Shown in pieces: positions 53,205-63,690 of a stretch of 64,000 nucleotides of DNA (position 1 is its first letter; each line of letters opens with the position of its first letter). Under the pieces are notes generated by a model. It was not told the origin of the DNA, made no database searches, and saw only the letters and a list, made by a program, of their open reading frames with translations. Origin of the DNA: Sipunculus nudus (Eukaryota; Annelida; Sipuncula; Golfingiida; Sipunculidae). The position numbers and the translations under genes are program-made. The stretch spans positions 38,086,019-38,150,018 of the forward strand of contig CM049306.1 in assembly GCA_026874595.1 (NCBI GenBank), read 5' to 3'.

Positions 53205-53999
53205 TGTTACGGAACCTAATATAAACAGATCACGTATGCGTGATGAACACAAATTCTGTAATGGAGATAAAAAAAAATCAGAATCTGTAACACTAGGCAG
53301 CGTGAAATGTGTAGGGGAATGAATAAAGAAGTCAGTGTTTTTTTGTTAACAAATAATCATAATTTATTCTTAAAACAACCCGAACATTACAATACACTAA
53401 ATCAATACAATTATACAGTAAAACAGCGGTATAGCAACAAGTCAATACAATCACACAGAAAATAATGTGCACAGTACCTGGATACCAACACCATCACAAC
53501 GATAAGTTCTTTAAATGTATACTCTCGGAGAATGACAGTCCAGTGTAAAGCTCTTGTAACAATCCAGAAAGTAAACTGAAGTCCAGATGCATAAAATCCA
53601 GGAGAAAGTCTTAGAAAATCTATAATTTCCGCATTCGTCGGATAAGGTCCTAGAAACTGACACACGCTTCTGCGTCCGCTGGAATTTGCTCTGCTGCTCT
53701 CTGCTTGGTTCTAAAACACAGCCCCTTTATATACCTTCACACCTCAAGCCGAGATTTTTCTACTTCTCGAACAGTCTTAAGGATCCTACACAAAACAGTA
53801 AGCACGCGTTTCAGGAATTCTCTAGAAAAACAGCGCTGTGTGTATCTCTACATACCAGGCTCATCACGTGACCTCGGCCAGGGGTGAAAACCCCCCAGCC
53901 AGCATGACAACGAGAGTTCAACCAGTACGGATCAAACATAAAGTGCAACAACAACACGAGTTACGTCCGTGTCACACAATAAAAGGAGCACCTGTAACA
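53205..53999 (-). mobile_element. Solo LTR of a retrotransposon, 4-bp TSD
   Basis: 795 bp, minus orientation. It begins TGTTACAGGTGC and ends GGTTCCGTAACA, giving the TG...CA ends with the TGTTAC/GTAACA inverted repeat. It is flanked by ATAT on both sides (53201-53204, 54000-54003). In its own orientation it has a TATATAAAGG box (about 53741-53730) and AATAAA near the end (about 53363). There is no internal region or second LTR next to it. The ORF 53411-53665 (-) is inside the LTR and looks non-coding. Superfamily not determined; a 4-bp duplication fits Gypsy-like elements. Confidence 0.75.
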
Positions 54000-54138
54000 A
54001 TATAAAGTTCTACTCTAATTAAGATTTCTGAATATCTTGACGGACAAATTTTCAAAATTCTCGTGCTGTAATTCTTACATGTAAAGATGAGGCAAATAAT
54101 ATCAGTTTTATTTACCAAAATCAAATATATGTTTTGCA

Positions 54139-54139
<1 letters not shown>

Positions 54140-54212
<73 letters not shown>
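54140..54212. repeat. (TA)n microsatellite, about 73 bp
   Basis: Uninterrupted AT dinucleotides directly against the left LTR of the miniature LTR element. Confidence 0.95.
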
Positions 54213-54216
<4 letters not shown>

Positions 54217-54249
54217 ATGGGGTGATATAAAAGCGGACCGAACTTGCTT

Positions 54250-54307
54250 TGCTAGCGAAGCGGTTGGTTCGCCGGACTTGTGCGCCACCGACCTGGGTTC
54301 GACTCCC
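54250..54307 (+). promoter_or_regulatory. tRNA-like pol III A and B boxes, left LTR
   Basis: A box TAGCGAAGCGG at 54253-54263 and B box GGTTCGACTCC at 54297-54307, the latter an exact match to GGTTCGANTCC. They are 44 bp apart, the normal tRNA spacing. There is no matching acceptor stem, so this is not a functional tRNA. Confidence 0.6.
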
Positions 54308-54529
54308 GGATCGGCCCAGGATTTTTCCCCTCAACAATTTGTCTTCATTTCAAAATGAGGGCTCGTCTAACGTGACGGTTAATTTTGTGGCCCAGGGAAT
54401 AAGCTCACCAAAGTGTGACTCCTGGGATAATAATTCTTGTTCTGATAGCAGAACGCTCTTAAGAGGGGGTGTGTTACGGGGTGACATAAAAGCGGACCGA
54501 ACTGCTGGCGAAGCGAACTGCTAGTGGAG

Positions 54530-54575
54530 CGGTTGGTTCGCCGGACTTGTGCGCCACCGACCTGGGTTCGACTCT
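54530..54575 (+). promoter_or_regulatory. tRNA-like A and B boxes, right LTR
   Basis: Second copy: TAGTGGAGCGG and GGTTCGACTCT (one change from the B-box consensus), again with tRNA-like spacing. A 10-bp class insertion upstream (GGCGAAGCGAACTGCTA) distinguishes it from the left copy. Confidence 0.5.
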
Positions 54576-54599
54576 CGGATCGGCTCAGGATTTTCCCTA

Positions 54600-56077
54600 T
54601 GTCTAGGAATTAAGATAATAGATCACAGACTAGCGTCATATCAACCCTCTGGCATTACGACCAGATTACTTGCGCCAGAGAGTCATTACATCTATGTCTG
54701 AGGAACGCATTAATGAAGATGCAAATATTTTCGTAATTTCTGACAATGCTTCATGGCCTACAGGTAAACTGTCAGTCAACATAAACCAAACTTACCGTTA
54801 GCATTTTTTGTGTACTTTCTAATAATACCAAACATGAGCGAAAAAGTTCCGTAAACCCTTCGGCGTCTTTGTTGAATTTATGACCGCATGAACACAAGCA
54901 TGGCTCGCACGGGATACATGACGCAGGCAGCTTGCAGGCGATACAGGAAATGACCCATGTCCATGGAGACGGTGTTTCAGTTTGGGTTGTGAGCTCACAT
55001 GTATAAATGTGTAAATTCACTATTTTTAGCAAAATATTGAGATTATGGGCCGTTTACCACGATAAGAATGCAAACCTGTTGCAAGACCACTGCGATACAT
55101 TCCTAGATTTTTGGTCCTGCTAAAGCATAACTGAATATCTTTCTCAAAAGTACAAATAAAATGCGTAATCGTGATGAAATTATTAAAGGTGGTACCACCA
55201 GTCTTCTGCAGTAGGGAAAGTTGTAAAAGATCAATAAGTAACAAGAAAAAAAATGGCCTTTTACTTGAGTTTTACAAAACACATTTTGAATCATGCTGAA
55301 ATATAGTTTCTCCTCATAAAACTCAAATAAATATAAGTAACAGTGACATCATACCGATCACCCATGAGGACCTATAGCATTTCATGTTTAATCTTCCTAT
55401 GTGTTATCGATACCATTTGTGCCCTGCTGAAGGATGGACCAGTGGCCTAGATCTGATATTTTCCAATGGTAGATATGCATAAATTTCAGATATATACTTG
55501 GCACATTGCAGGAACGTATTCCAGGGGTTGTCGCAGGGGCCATGCCCGCTCCCCCCCCTCCATATACGTTATATAGCAAAAACATTCCAGCCACTAAATA
55601 TCTGCTAAGAAAATTATATTAAAGTAATTTTAAAGACGTCATGTTTACATCAAGTTTAGAAGTCTACCTCTGGAATGTCATTATAAAAATGTCAAAGGAA
55701 TGACAAACTAATGAGACATTGAAGATAATTATGTATCTTATCAAATGATTAATAAGTGAACTTATATAGCCCTCTTAGTCCACTGGTATGCCCCCCCCCC
55801 CCCTTCCAGTCCAAATCCTGGCTACGCCCCTGCACAGAATTTCATGAGTCAGTTCTGGGCTTTTGTATGCATTTTTATTTTAAAGCATCTAACCTTCTAA
55901 GATGATGAAACCTGTTTTTGTCCCGTGACATTTCGAGAATCTTTAAATGAACTGTCATAACACATGACTTGGTTTTAACTTTTCAGTCACTACCGATATG
56001 ATTTTCTATCCTACTGAATATATGGATCGATGGCTTTACACTCTTATTCTACAAAAGTACAAGGAAAATGCATAAAA
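54600..56077. other. No gene recognised; scattered repeat fragments
   Basis: A GGTGGTACCACCAGTC box at about 55188 followed by TTCTGCAG suggests a decayed gamma-type unit in minus orientation. A poly-C run lies at 55791-55803. No exon recognised. Confidence 0.45.
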
Positions 56078-58642
56078 CAAGGGACCTATGGGTCACGACG
56101 CACAGCTGTTATATATGATAAAAAAAAATTTTATTTAGAAATGAGGCACATGCTGGTTTTGTGTGGTAATAAATATAAGCTGTATTATGAGTTGTTGTTG
56201 TTTAGCTTATGTATGATTTTGATAGTACCTTTGGAGACAATGAAGAGGATTGATTTCATTTATTTTATTAACAAATGGAGTACTATTGTCACACAGATTT
56301 TGACTTGGCCATATAACTTATAAGCAGAACATATAATATAAGAGTTTAACTATTTATTAAAAAAAATTATAAATATTGTCCCAAATATAATTTTTATAAA
56401 AAATAATAAGAGAATCATATGATTTTTTTAAATGAAATATAACTGATATGATTATTAAAATAATATTAAAGAATATATTCATGAATGCATTCATGAATAC
56501 ATTTTGAAAGTATTTGCACGAGTATTCATATACTTTCATTTTTACCTGAATTCCTATTCTTTATGCAAGAAATTTTATAATGGAGTACATAATCATATTC
56601 GTATTTAAATACAATTACAAAGTATTCGTACCATGTCTGGTATTTATTCAGTTTCACCAACCAATGATGTTGAGAATCCAGAATATACAAAATAAACACA
56701 TTTAAATAATGATCATAAGTACCTGGTTTTATGGCTTTTATTTATATTAAAAAATAACTGTAAAAAATTCATTTTGGACTAATTTCACATAAATGTACAC
56801 ACTAGACACAGTAGGAATCTAGATTAATATTATCAACGGCATCTTTGTCTATCATTAATTTCCTTCATATGATCCCTAATGATTAGTAATGAATAATATG
56901 ATTTACTTCTTTATCATTAAAATTGAACTGAAAAATGCCATAGGTTACTGCATGGTGTTATTTGAAATATGTGACATTCTACCCATCGATACAAGATTCT
57001 TATATCATCAGTAACTGCAAGTTAATTTCCTGTTATTATAAACTAACAAATTCCTTTTCTATTTTTCTATAATTTGTTATTAAAAACTAATTAAAATTTA
57101 TTAATTTATTGTTTATTGTTATGTTGTTGGTTAAAACTACTAGATGAGTTGGGTTGGACAACTGGATCAACTATGGCTGGCCATAAGCTGCCTGGATTCC
57201 TGTATGCCTCGCCTCAAGCGTGCATAATTTGATGAAAGGTCAACATACAGGTGACTCAAGAGGGGCTGGAGAGAGCCAAAGTGTGACAGGGTCTCATAAA
57301 AAACATTAATAAAAGCTACAATTTTTGGCCAATTTCTTTCAGCTTTCTAAACTAAAAAGCTGAAATCCTAATGTGTGCATGATATGAAAATTATTTCAAC
57401 AGTGCTCTCAGGACACAAACGTGCCATGGTCACAGTTGGGCAAAATTTAAGGTATTAATTTTATATTTATACTAATAACTTATAAAATTTGAAAAATTCT
57501 GTCCTGAACTAATTTTGGGTATTCAATTGAATCTTGATTAAATAATGTTACATCCCTGACAAAAAAATCTCTAGCTTCAGCAATGCCCTTGTTAAGGGAG
57601 TAAATATATTTCTTGATTTTTTACAAAGTGCATTATGTTTGGGCCCATAACTTAAAACAATTACGCATTACTGACATCATTCTGGCATGTGCATAGAGAA
57701 TGAAAAATATGTATATTATTTATGATTAAAGTCAGATCAGTGGTTTTGATATTAGGCAGTCTTGAAGTGTAACAATGGGTTTTTAATGGAAAAATGAAGT
57801 TTTTCATTAATATCTCAAAGGTATTAAGTCCTAGTGACCAAATTCTTGGCATGGTAGGGGATTTTGGAGACATCTAACTGTATGCCGAATTTAAGGAACT
57901 AAGAGCTGAAGCTGGGGAGCTGAGCTCTTGCAAACTGCATAACACTAGCTTGATGTAAACAATATGTTACATGGTGCTTGAAAACTTATTAAAATCTACA
58001 GTTTTTGATCAACTGGTTTCAAATTTTTGGTGTTAACAGTTGAAATGCTAACAAAAACATGCTGTGAAAATTAAATCCACAGTACTTACAGGAAAAAAAC
58101 GTGCCATGGTCAAAGTTGGGCAAAATTTAAGGTACCAATTTTTTATTTTTTATTAATATTTTAGAAAATTTAAAAGATTTTCATCTAATTTTGGGTATAC
58201 AATTTAATTTTGATTAATTAAAGTAATATCACTGGAAAAAAGGTCAATAGCTTTAACATTTTTTGTGTTAAGTGATCAAATATCTTTCCTGATTTTTTAC
58301 AAAATGCATTATGTATAGGCCCATAACTTTTTTAAATTAAATAATACAGACATAATTTCTGGCATGTACATAGGAACTATATAGAGGAATATTTATGGTA
58401 ATCATGAGGAAAAACAGATGAGTGGTTTTGATATTAGGCAGTCCGGAAGTGTGAAAATAGGTTTTTAATAAAAAAATTGAGGTTTTTCCTAAATTTCTCA
58501 AAGGAACGAAGTTGCAAAGACCCAGTTTTCGGCTTGGTATGAGATCTTGGGGACATCTAACATTATGGACGGACTGACAGACGGACGGACGACGGACAAT
58601 GGACCACGACTATAGCTAAGATGACTTATAGTCAGCTGAGCT
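56078..58642 (-). mobile_element. Gamma-family element I
   Basis: Left edge: ACAAGGGACCTATGGGTCAC, then GACGCACAGCTG, a 3' end with a slightly decayed palindrome. Right edge: TAGTCAGCTGAGCTAAAAA with a GACGGAC run (58563-58600), the 5' end. The core differs from element G: a very AT-rich part (56290-57120) and a 680-bp duplication (landmark CGTGCCATGGTCA at 57419 and 58099). No coding capacity. Confidence 0.65.
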
Positions 58643-59794
58643 AAAAAGGGACATTGGCAGGTGGCATCACCAGTGGTGCCTGTAGTTACAGTTTTCTAAG
58701 ATTTACTAGCATTAATTTAGAATTAAAGACAATTCATCTACCTGTTCATGTTAAATTTTTACTGGCAGTTGTAACTTTTGAGTCGTTCAAAGATGATTTT
58801 GTTCGGCAACTCCGAACATATGGATCTAGGTGGCCTAATTGATAATTTCCACTGAGGATCCATTAGGTCTTGTCAGCATGCAGGTGAAGTTTGAGCTTCC
58901 GTGATGTTACGAATACAATTTGTGATTTACTGAGGTTAGAATGATCTTGCTTTCCTCAAAACAATTGTTAAAATGCAAAAAAAAAATTACCGAATTTGCG
59001 GTTTGCGATACCGGTCTCTTAAGTAAAACATAAACTTCTAGAAAGATCAATTATCCCATACGTATATGTTGTCATGACTATGCGTTCAGCTGTTCCGGGG
59101 AAATATGGCCTTTTTTTTTAACTTTCACGGACAGTCTGTGCATCTATGTTGCTCAAACATGGGGTTTCAATAACTCTGAGAATGAATAGGACACCGGGAA
59201 CCATTTTTTCTTCTTTCACAAAAGGACCAATCATCCTGACCCTTATGATGCATGTGTGCCCTGTTGAAGTTTTGACTGATGGTTGTAAAGTCATTCTTTA
59301 TAATTACAGTAAACTTTTGTAAAGATAACTGCGTTTGGCGCCACCATTCTTGTACAGAAGTTCTGCAGGATCAATTTGAATACCATATCATCGAATTTCA
59401 GGAAATCCCTCCAGCAGTTCCTGAGAAACCAGGCCTTTTGCATGCACTTTTACTGTGAGGTTTCTTTGCTACCGAGGTTTTCAAATATGTTATCCCCCCA
59501 TAACTCGGAGAATACAGGTCATAAATCCTTTTTTTTTATTTCCACAGAGAACCTACCTAGACATGTCAGCATGTGAAGTATGTACGACATGGGCCTCAAT
59601 CAAGAGATACGATTTGTGCTCTTTTAAAGGACGGTCAGAGTGACAACCGGACAGACATACGCCAAACAAAAGGTTATCCCAATAGCTGACTGTATTACAT
59701 ATAAAATCAGGATACCTCAGATCTCTTCGGAAGATTGAATACACTGGAAACTTTTTGTAATTAGTCAATAAGTATTTATCTAATTAATTTAAAC
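58643..59794. other. Decayed repeat fragments, no gene
   Basis: CAGGTGGCATCACCAGTGG at 58659 and TTGGCGCCACCATTC at 59335 are degenerate forms of the palindromic box. AAGGACGGTCAGAGTGAC with GGACAGACATAC near 59627-59650 resembles a decayed element 5' end. Otherwise unremarkable. Confidence 0.4.
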
Positions 59795-59969
59795 AAGGCC
59801 TACAGGCCTAATGCGAACCTGTGCATTGGGAAATACACCAGGTATAATGCTTCAATGCTGGACCATTACTTCTCATGTATATGAACAATGCAGGTACTAA
59901 ACATTTTGAATAAGAAACAGTTACACAAATATCACTGCTGAAATTCTGGCATGGGTGCACACAACACAA

Positions 59970-61242
59970 CTAGGGACCCAGTGGTCTCAATGTTCAGCAT
60001 AATATGTCTATGAGGATATTTTTAAAGAATTTTTTCAGAATGACAGTCCTGTGACCTTAACCAATGACCTTGTGACCAAAAAATCTTAGAACTTAATATC
60101 CATGAACTTGCAGCATTAGGATTATTGTAACAAAATTTAAAAAAGTGACCTTGACCTCTAACCAGATAACCTAAAATTCTACAGGTTTCCTCACTTTGGG
60201 CAACTAAGCCATGTGTAAACGTTGGAAAGTTCAGGATGAAAAGTTTGATTTACAGTGCTTCCACAATCTTTTTAAAGATATGCCTTCTTTGACCTTCAAC
60301 TTAGATTGCTGGACCCTGAAAATCAAAATGAATTTACTTATGTGGTTGGTCATTATTAAATCAAGTTTGAAGCCAGTCTGTCTATCCAAAGCAGAATTAT
60401 CAGCCATAAACTAATTTTTAAATGGATGGGCCCTATGACCTTGACCTTTGACCCATAAATTAAAAAGAATCTTCCCCTAGTGGCAGGTTAGCAAAATCTT
60501 GAAGATGGAAGATTTATGATGAAAAGTTTGGCTTCAAATGCATACACATTCCTTTAAAAGAAATGGGTCCTGTGACCTTGACCTTTGACCGTGGGACCCC
60601 AAAATCGACATGGTTTTTACTTCAGTGGTCGGCCATTTATAAGTAAAGTTGGAAACCAATATGTAAAACTAAACTGGAGTTATCATCTGGAAACTTATAT
60701 GTGTGGATGGACGGATTGACAGACAGACAGCTATACAAACAGACAGACAGACAAGGTGATTTGTATAGGGCATCCACTTGTGATCAATCAACACACCAGG
60801 TTTTGGGACACCAGATGTTATCACATTTGAGAAACTGACATGATTGTTGTCATTTTATAGTAAATAAATAGAAAAATAATCGTTAAAATAGGAAAAAATA
60901 CAGGTGGCGCCACCACATTTCAGGAACTGACAAAACTAGTCATGGTCAATATTCAAGGCAAGTTTCATGACAAACCATGCATTAATTATCAAGATATTGG
61001 AGGTTTTGTATCAATTTTTTTACTATTCTCGGGGGTACTTTCAAGCCCCATAGCTCAAAGGATATAGGTCGCAGTGACCTAAATTAAGGTTTCCAAGGAG
61101 ATTTTTATTGACCTCCCTGGATGTTCACTTAGAAGTATCTAGGTCCAGCTGTTAGGATTTGTGCCCTGCTAACGGACGGCTGGACGGCCGGACGGACGAA
61201 GTGCCATTCCTATACCTCAGTTTACTTACAGTCAGCTGAGCT
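59970..61242 (-). mobile_element. Gamma-family element F nested in element E
   Basis: 1,273 bp, minus orientation. The left end is CTAGGGACCCAGTGGTCTC (decayed 3' hairpin) and the right end CAGTCAGCTGAGCT (5' end) with a GACGGAC run. The core has about two units of the 287-bp TGACCT-rich repeat (60030-60710), then GACAGACAGACAG, then one 340-bp gamma unit with GGTGGCGCCACC (60903). Element C has the uninterrupted sequence ACAACACAAAAATGATTG at this point, so the insertion lies in its A5 run. Confidence 0.8.
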
Positions 61243-62400
61243 AAAAATGATTGCAGCTGGCACCACCAGTCTTGTATACAACGAAGCTATCAGAGATATA
61301 TACATATGCCCAAGTTCAGACTGATATATCAAACCCCTCCTGAGAAATAAGCATGGCCACACACTGTGCAAAAGTTATTGTAGTTGACATCACCAGTCTT
61401 TTATAAGACAAAGCTATTCGATAGGTATAAATATGCCCGATTTCAGGATGGTATATCAAATTCCTCTATAGAAATAAGCAGGCACAAAAGTCACACACTG
61501 CAAAAGTCATTGTAGGTGGTGACACCTGTCTTGTGAACGAGAAAGCCATCAAAGAAACATAGACAGGTCAAAATATCAGGCCAATATACCAAAATTACCT
61601 TGAGTCTGATGCATGGGGCTGACCAGGCTTAGGTGAGAAAGGCAGTTGCCCCGAGTGAACTGTGACAAATTTGCTGGCTCAGGCTACTGCACTGAGTGAA
61701 CTCATGACCTGCACCTGGCTAGACTGGGTGAACTTTTGACCTGTACCTGGCTGCACTTAGTGAGCTCTTGACCTGTTGCCTAATCTGATACAGTTGGCAG
61801 TCTGCAAAAGCTATAAATAGATTGGCTCCACATGCAGCCCTGAGGGGCATGACACCCATGAGGTGATCACATGGTGCCCATAAGGTGTTCACATGTCACC
61901 CATGAGGGGATCACATGCCTTGTGCTTGGCTGCACTGACTGAACTCTTGATCTATTGCCAAATCTGAAACAGTTGGCAGTTTCTTTACCTATTTAAATAT
62001 ACAGACACAATCTTGGCCTGTTGGCAAATCTGTTTACACATACTGAAAGACTTTGGCTAAAATGTTTTTTTCAAGGTGAAATATTCATAAACTTTTTATC
62101 AAAATATCTAGAATAATAAAAGATGCAGTTCTTTCATTGTTAAAGGTCCAATAATTCTACAATAAAATCATTCAAGTAAACTTGAACAAAGGCCACCTAA
62201 GAATAATTTTTGTGTCATGTTACAGAAGTTATAATTGAAACAATAATTTTGTAGAAGAACAGTTTTGCAGTCCTCAGTTTGAGTTAGACATAATAATGGC
62301 CATAAGACCAACTTAAGCTTTTCTGATATGATTAAAAGAACCATGTCCTAGGATAATTTTTTGAAAAATTGAAAGATTAAACTTTACAGTTTCATCATAA
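61243..62400 (-). repeat. Core of element E with diverse short tandem repeats
   Basis: Three units of about 110-120 bp start with CACCAGTCTT-type boxes (61260, 61390, 61520). A run of phrases around TGACCT(G)...CTGGCTGCAC spans 61620-61760 and 61920-61990. A 23-bp unit CACCCATGAGG-GATCACATG is repeated three times (61848-61918). Confidence 0.6.
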
Positions 62401-63504
62401 ACATTTTAAGCTGAAAGAGGCTAAAATTATGATGTATCTGCTTCACACAGCTAACATATATGGTAAAATGACTCAATTCAATCTTTATTATTCAGCCAAA
62501 ATTCATTCTTTGAAGAAGAATAATAATAAGAATTATTCCGGGGATTATTCTTGTAAAATATTAAACAAATTTACCTCAGTGGCGTCAGTCAAAAACGTTT
62601 TGATGGTTTATAACTCCTGTGGGAAAATTAAGCAAAATGGCTAAGTTAAGCTTCCCATAACTCAGCCAAAAATCACTAAACGAAAACCATTTGAACAAAC
62701 TTGAATTATCAACATCTAAGGATAATTAATGTGTGAGATTTAAGAATTTGGCCCAGTGGTTTTTGAGAAGAAGATCTTTGTAGCCATTGAGCTAAAATGG
62801 GCTGTTATGGCATATGACTAAATTAAGCTTCCCATAACTCAGCCAAAAGTCACTGAACTGAAACCATTTGAACAAACTTCAGAAAGCACTACCCTAGGAT
62901 CATTTCTGGGCGATTTTAAAACAATTTGGCCATATGGTTTCAGAGAAGAAGTTTTTTGTAGCTGTCAGTATGATACGGGCACTGATGACCCCCATACAAA
63001 AAAGGCCGATGCAGGTGGCGCCACCAATACCTCAATTTCAGATATAACTCATGTGACCAACATTGGCATAAAATTTGGTGATAATAGCTCCAGCCGTTTC
63101 TAAGATTGTAATTTTAGTATGCTTTTTGGACAGATGACTAAGTTCAACTAGCTGTAACTCTGCCAAAAATCACATAACTTATACCATTTGAACAAACTTG
63201 AGAGAGATTGTTCCAGGGATCATTTCTGTGAAATATTGGACAATCTGGCCGAACAGTTTCGGAGAAGAAGATCTTTAAAGCTTCTTTAGCTTTTTCCCTA
63301 TAAAATCTAAGAAAATGCAGTTAGCCAAAAAATAAGCAAAATCCGATAGAGTTTTTTAGATGACTAATTTTTTCCATAAAATGTTGTGATGCTAACTCTT
63401 TCCGTTTTCAAGATAGTATGGGTTAACGTACAGACGACGGACGACAGACGCCGGACGACGCCACACCATCGCATAAGCTCACAGGTTCGCTAAAAAATGT
63501 TCAC

Positions 63505-63686
63505 CCAGACAAGGGATTCTTGATATCCTTTACTGAACCCGACCCGACCCTCCTTCGGATATTCGGATCCATACGCGTTCCTAACAGAGATAGACGACAG
63601 TCCATGTGGAAGATAATAACTGCATGTTACAGATACAAATATGTACGTCCTGGAATGAGAAAAGAGGACAAGAAATCCAGGTCAAG
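63505..63686 (+). CDS. Possible internal coding segment, unidentified
   Basis: An open frame begins just outside the beta element at 59795-63490 and stays open to a good donor, TCAAG|GTGAGG (63687). Its translation is protein-like in composition (for example MWKIITACYRYKYVRPGMRK, then EDKKSRSR) and the stretch has more CpG than its surroundings. The acceptor is uncertain: TTCCTAACAG (63586) is the best placed. It could belong to the gene starting at 41.2 kb, to another gene, or be chance. If unspliced, the frame ends at TGA 63688-63690. Confidence 0.3.
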
Positions 63687-63690
63687 GTGA

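Larger units (their letters stand above)
54213..54595 (+). mobile_element. Miniature LTR element (TRIM-like) with tRNA-like LTRs
   Basis: Two direct copies of about 120-140 bp: 54213-54352 (TGTTATGGGG...TTCA) and 54472-54595 (TGTTACGGGG...). Just inside the left copy is TGAGGGCTCGTC (54356-54367), close to the primer-binding site for tRNA-Pro. Just before the right copy is a polypurine tract AAGAGGGGGTG (54461-54471). Each repeat has a TATAAAAG- or CATAAAAG-type box and a tRNA-like core with A and B boxes. The 104-bp internal region has no coding capacity. The right LTR diverges after GGATTTTCCC. A dimeric tRNA-derived SINE is the alternative. Confidence 0.6.
59795..63490 (-). mobile_element. 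Beta-family element E, interrupted by element F
   Basis: Left edge (3' end): AAGGCCTACAGGCCTAATGC with exact GCGAACCTGTG (59814-59824). Right edge (5' end): exact CACAGGTTCGC (63480-63490), preceded by a GACGACGGAC run. Closely similar to element C over both ends and much of the core (for example GATTATTC...AACAAATTT near 62530 and 19630). Removing the nested element leaves about 2.4 kb. Box GGTGGCGCCACC at 63014. Confidence 0.75.
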
